A DNA stretch of 45,414 nucleotides, from positions 1 through 45,414 of the forward strand of contig JAEWYT010000027.1 in assembly GCA_023458595.1 (NCBI GenBank). The letters are read 5' to 3'. This stretch comes from Pseudomonadota bacterium. GTDB taxonomy: Bacteria > Pseudomonadota > Alphaproteobacteria > Rhizobiales > Tepidamorphaceae. Below, piece by piece: positions 43,852 to 45,414 of the stretch. Below the pieces are notes generated by a model that saw only the letters and a list, made by a program, of their open reading frames with translations, was not told the DNA's origin and ran no database searches. How positions within the stretch are numbered: position 1 is the first letter of the stretch; the number at the start of each line of letters is the position of its first letter. Position numbers and translations under genes: made by a program.

Positions 43852-43876
43852 ATAAAGGGTACTCCCGCCATGTCAA
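43849..43876 (-). promoter_or_regulatory. Promoter of the DEAD-box helicase
   Basis: TTGACA (-35), 16-bp spacer, TATGTT (-10) on the minus strand, about 85 bp before the helicase ATG. Confidence 0.5.
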
Positions 43877-43984
43877 CGGCACTTTCGCACCGACGTCCCA
43901 ATTCGGTTAGCGGAATCGGTAACCGGCTCGTGCCGGCGGCCGTCGCGGCCCGCCGCAACGGCGGGCGGGCGGGCCGGCGGCGGG

Positions 43985-44422
43985 TCAGTTGGAGAGCGGG
44001 GCGAGCCGGTAGCTGCCGGGCCCGCCGAGCATCAGCATCACCTCGTCGGGGGAGCCGGTCGCCAGGTCGACGGTGTCGACGAAGGCGTTGGTGCCCTCCG
44101 CCGCGGCCTCGAGCCGCAGGTCGGTGACCCGCGTCGGCTTCCGCGCGATCTCGGCGACCTCGACGCTGGAGACGACGGCCTCGCTCGCGCCGCCGCGCTG
44201 GATCCACTGGACGAACAGACGCGCCGCGGAGGCCTGCGCCGGCGAGCGGGCGAGCACGAACCGGTAGTAGCCCGACCCGCCCGCCGACTGCCAGCTTCCG
44301 CCGAGCCGCATTGTGATGATCTCGACGGGCATCCGGGCGATCCCGTCGGAGACCAGATCGGCCCGCGCGGACGGAACCCAGACGGCGAGGGCGAGAAGGA
44401 GAGCGGATATCGTGGCGCGCAT
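43985..44422 (-). CDS. Small exported protein, unknown function
   Basis: A 145-residue protein with a clear signal peptide (MRATISALLLALAVWVPSARADL, cleavage after ARA). The mature part has regular beta-strand-like stretches: MRLGGSWQSAGGSGYYRFVLARS, ARLFVQWIQRGGASEAVVSSVEVAEI, VTDLRLEAAAEGTNAFVDTVDL. No family is recognised. Conserved-looking glycine and aromatic placement suggests a small periplasmic beta domain. It is upstream of and on the same strand as the helicase but separated by a ~220-bp gap with its own promoter region. Confidence 0.7.
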   Translation of the reverse strand: MRATISALLLALAVWVPSARADLVSDGIARMPVEIITMRLGGSWQSAGGSGYYRFVLARSPAQASAARLFVQWIQRGGASEAVVSSVEVAEIARKPTRVTDLRLEAAAEGTNAFVDTVDLATGSPDEVMLMLGGPGSYRLAPLSN

Positions 44423-44546
44423 ATGCTATCGGACTGGTTCGCGGATGGTGGTGGCCCCGGATGATGGGGACCGCGGTTTCATGCCCGATTCAGCGGGCCG
44501 GCGCCATGCCCGCCGTGGCGGCGGGGGACAACAGGGAGGAAGCGCA

Positions 44547-45242
44547 ATGACCGATCCGATCGTATTCGTGCCGGGCCTTCTGTGCACGGGGGCCCTCTAC
44601 GGCCCGCAGATCGAGGCGCTGCGCGGCAAGGCGGAGTGCATCGTCGCCGACCATACGCGCCACGACGGCATGAAGGCGATCGTCGACTCGATCCTCGACG
44701 CCGCGCCGGACCGGTTCGTGCTCGTCGGCCTGTCGATGGGCGGCTACATCGCGCTGGAGATGGCCGAGCACGCGCGGGAGCGGATGACGAGGCTCGTGCT
44801 GATGGACACGACCGCGCGGCCGGACCGGCCCGAGCAGACGGCGTTCCGCAAGGAGCTGATGGCGCTCGCCGGCGCGGAGGGGATCGGTCCGGTCATCGAC
44901 AGGCTGCTGCCGCTCTTCGTCGACGAGGCGCATCTGTCGGACGCCGCGCTGGTGGCGACGGTCCGCAAGATGGCCCACGACACCGGGGTCGACGCCTTCG
45001 CGCGCCAGCAGACGGCGATCATGAACCGCAAGGACGCGCGTCCCGATCTCGGCGACGTCGCCTGCCCGACGCTCGTCGTGTGCGGCGACCGCGACCGGCT
45101 GACGCCGCCGGAACTGTCCGAGGAGCTCGCCGCCGGCATCCGCGGCGCGCGGCTCGTCATGATCGAGGGCAGCGGCCACCTGACGACGCTGGAGAAGCCC
45201 GGGGCGGTGAACGCGGCGCTGCTCGAGTTCCTGGGGCTTTAG
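44547..45242 (+). CDS. Alpha/beta-fold hydrolase
   Basis: A 231-residue hydrolase. The first strand and oxyanion loop are VFVPGLLCTGALYGPQ. The nucleophile elbow is LVGLSMGGYIALEMAE (Gly-x-Ser-x-Gly), LVVCGDRDRLTPPELSEEL bears the catalytic aspartate, and GSGHLTTLEKPGAVN the histidine. CAGGGAGGA lies at a good distance before the ATG. It resembles small carboxylesterase or 3-oxoadipate enol-lactone hydrolase-like enzymes, but the substrate is not evident. It diverges from the exported protein. Confidence 0.88.
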   Translation: MTDPIVFVPGLLCTGALYGPQIEALRGKAECIVADHTRHDGMKAIVDSILDAAPDRFVLVGLSMGGYIALEMAEHARERMTRLVLMDTTARPDRPEQTAFRKELMALAGAEGIGPVIDRLLPLFVDEAHLSDAALVATVRKMAHDTGVDAFARQQTAIMNRKDARPDLGDVACPTLVVCGDRDRLTPPELSEELAAGIRGARLVMIEGSGHLTTLEKPGAVNAALLEFLGL

Positions 45243-45267
45243 CGGCCTCTGCGCCGCGCACTGAAAC

Positions 45268-45293
45268 CGTGGATGGCCGGGACAAGCCCACGG
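45268..45293. repeat. Dispersed palindrome (type 2 relative)
   Basis: CCGTGG ... CCACGG flank a core containing GCCGGGACAAGCCC, matching the ACAAG-loop copies at 8074 and 15330. It lies just after the alpha/beta hydrolase. Confidence 0.5.
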
Positions 45294-45302
45294 CTGTCCG
45301 GT

Positions 45303-45414
45303 TTAATTTCCTGTCCATTGCAGCACCATCTGGTCTGGGAGTTTGCGTGGTTTTGGCGTCTGGTCGATGAGGCGATCGATGCGGCGTCGATGCATGAGGT
45401 TGGCGCGGACGAGG
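45303..45414 (-). CDS. C-terminal fragment of an unknown protein, cut by window edge
   Basis: A frame open to the window edge reads LVRANLMHRRRIDRLIDQ then TPKPRKLPDQMVLQWTGN and a stop. The 36 residues are basic and well-formed, unlike the arginine-proline shadow frames elsewhere, and base composition is lower in GC than its neighbours. It may be the end of a transposase-like or other accessory protein, but nothing in it is diagnostic and the opposite strand is also open. Confidence 0.3.
   Translation of the reverse strand, partial: LVRANLMHRRRIDRLIDQTPKPRKLPDQMVLQWTGN

Overview
The window is a high-GC chromosomal segment that reads as an alphaproteobacterium, most likely order Hyphomicrobiales (Rhizobiales). 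The pointers are dense GC-rich coding, a complete SUF operon in the order cysteine desulfurase-sufBCD-sufS-sufT-sufA behind an Irr-like operator, a GnnA/GnnB-like pair for 2,3-diamino-sugar lipid A, TTAA-N7-TTAA sites of the CtrA type, a stand-alone FliN-like gene, and many short dispersed palindromes. No rRNA, CRISPR array, prophage or complete insertion sequence is visible. The taxonomic placement is inference.

Layout. 0.4-6.6 kb: rimO (minus), a DUF4010/MgtC-type membrane protein, pccA (propionyl-CoA carboxylase alpha) and a cyclopropane-fatty-acid synthase-like methyltransferase. 6.6-7.9 kb: an AT-rich island holding one orphan membrane-anchored protein, bounded by an 11-bp inverted repeat. 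7.9-9.7 kb: palindromic repeats, acylphosphatase, lipB and a FliN-like SpoA protein. 9.8-16.3 kb: tRNA-Leu(GAG) with a terminator, an L-2-hydroxyglutarate-oxidase-like FAD enzyme, mgtE, the gnnA/gnnB-like pair with a GNAT acetyltransferase, and a GH25 lysozyme-like lipoprotein. 16.4-20.9 kb: a leucine/acyl-CoA catabolic block, namely a LiuR-like MerR regulator (probable ATT start, candidate operator upstream), two hotdog thioesterases, an AidB-like acyl-CoA dehydrogenase and isovaleryl-CoA dehydrogenase.

21-30.8 kb is a mixed stretch: a frameshifted membrane diguanylate cyclase, an MFS transporter, a cation diffusion facilitator with a triplicated cytoplasmic domain, an aldo/keto reductase, an APC permease, three very small single-span membrane proteins, a YdcF-like protein, a rhodanese, a cupin and a Lys-tailed exported protein. 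30.9-32.6 kb holds methylcrotonyl-CoA carboxylase beta, the next leucine-degradation enzyme after isovaleryl-CoA dehydrogenase; its alpha subunit is not in the window. 32.7-40.9 kb holds an alpha/beta hydrolase divergent from the seven-gene SUF iron-sulfur assembly operon, followed by a TfoX-domain protein. 41-45.2 kb holds a soluble diguanylate cyclase preceded by a perfect TTAA-N7-TTAA palindrome, a DEAD-box RNA helicase with a well-formed promoter, a small exported protein, another alpha/beta hydrolase, and an ORF cut by the window edge.

The strongest functional themes are branched-chain/propionyl acyl-CoA catabolism (LiuR, Ivd, MccB, PccA, thioesterases), Fe-S cluster assembly under probable iron control, and envelope modification (GnnA/GnnB, Cfa, GH25). 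Long antisense ORFs overlapping these genes are GC-driven shadows and are not annotated.
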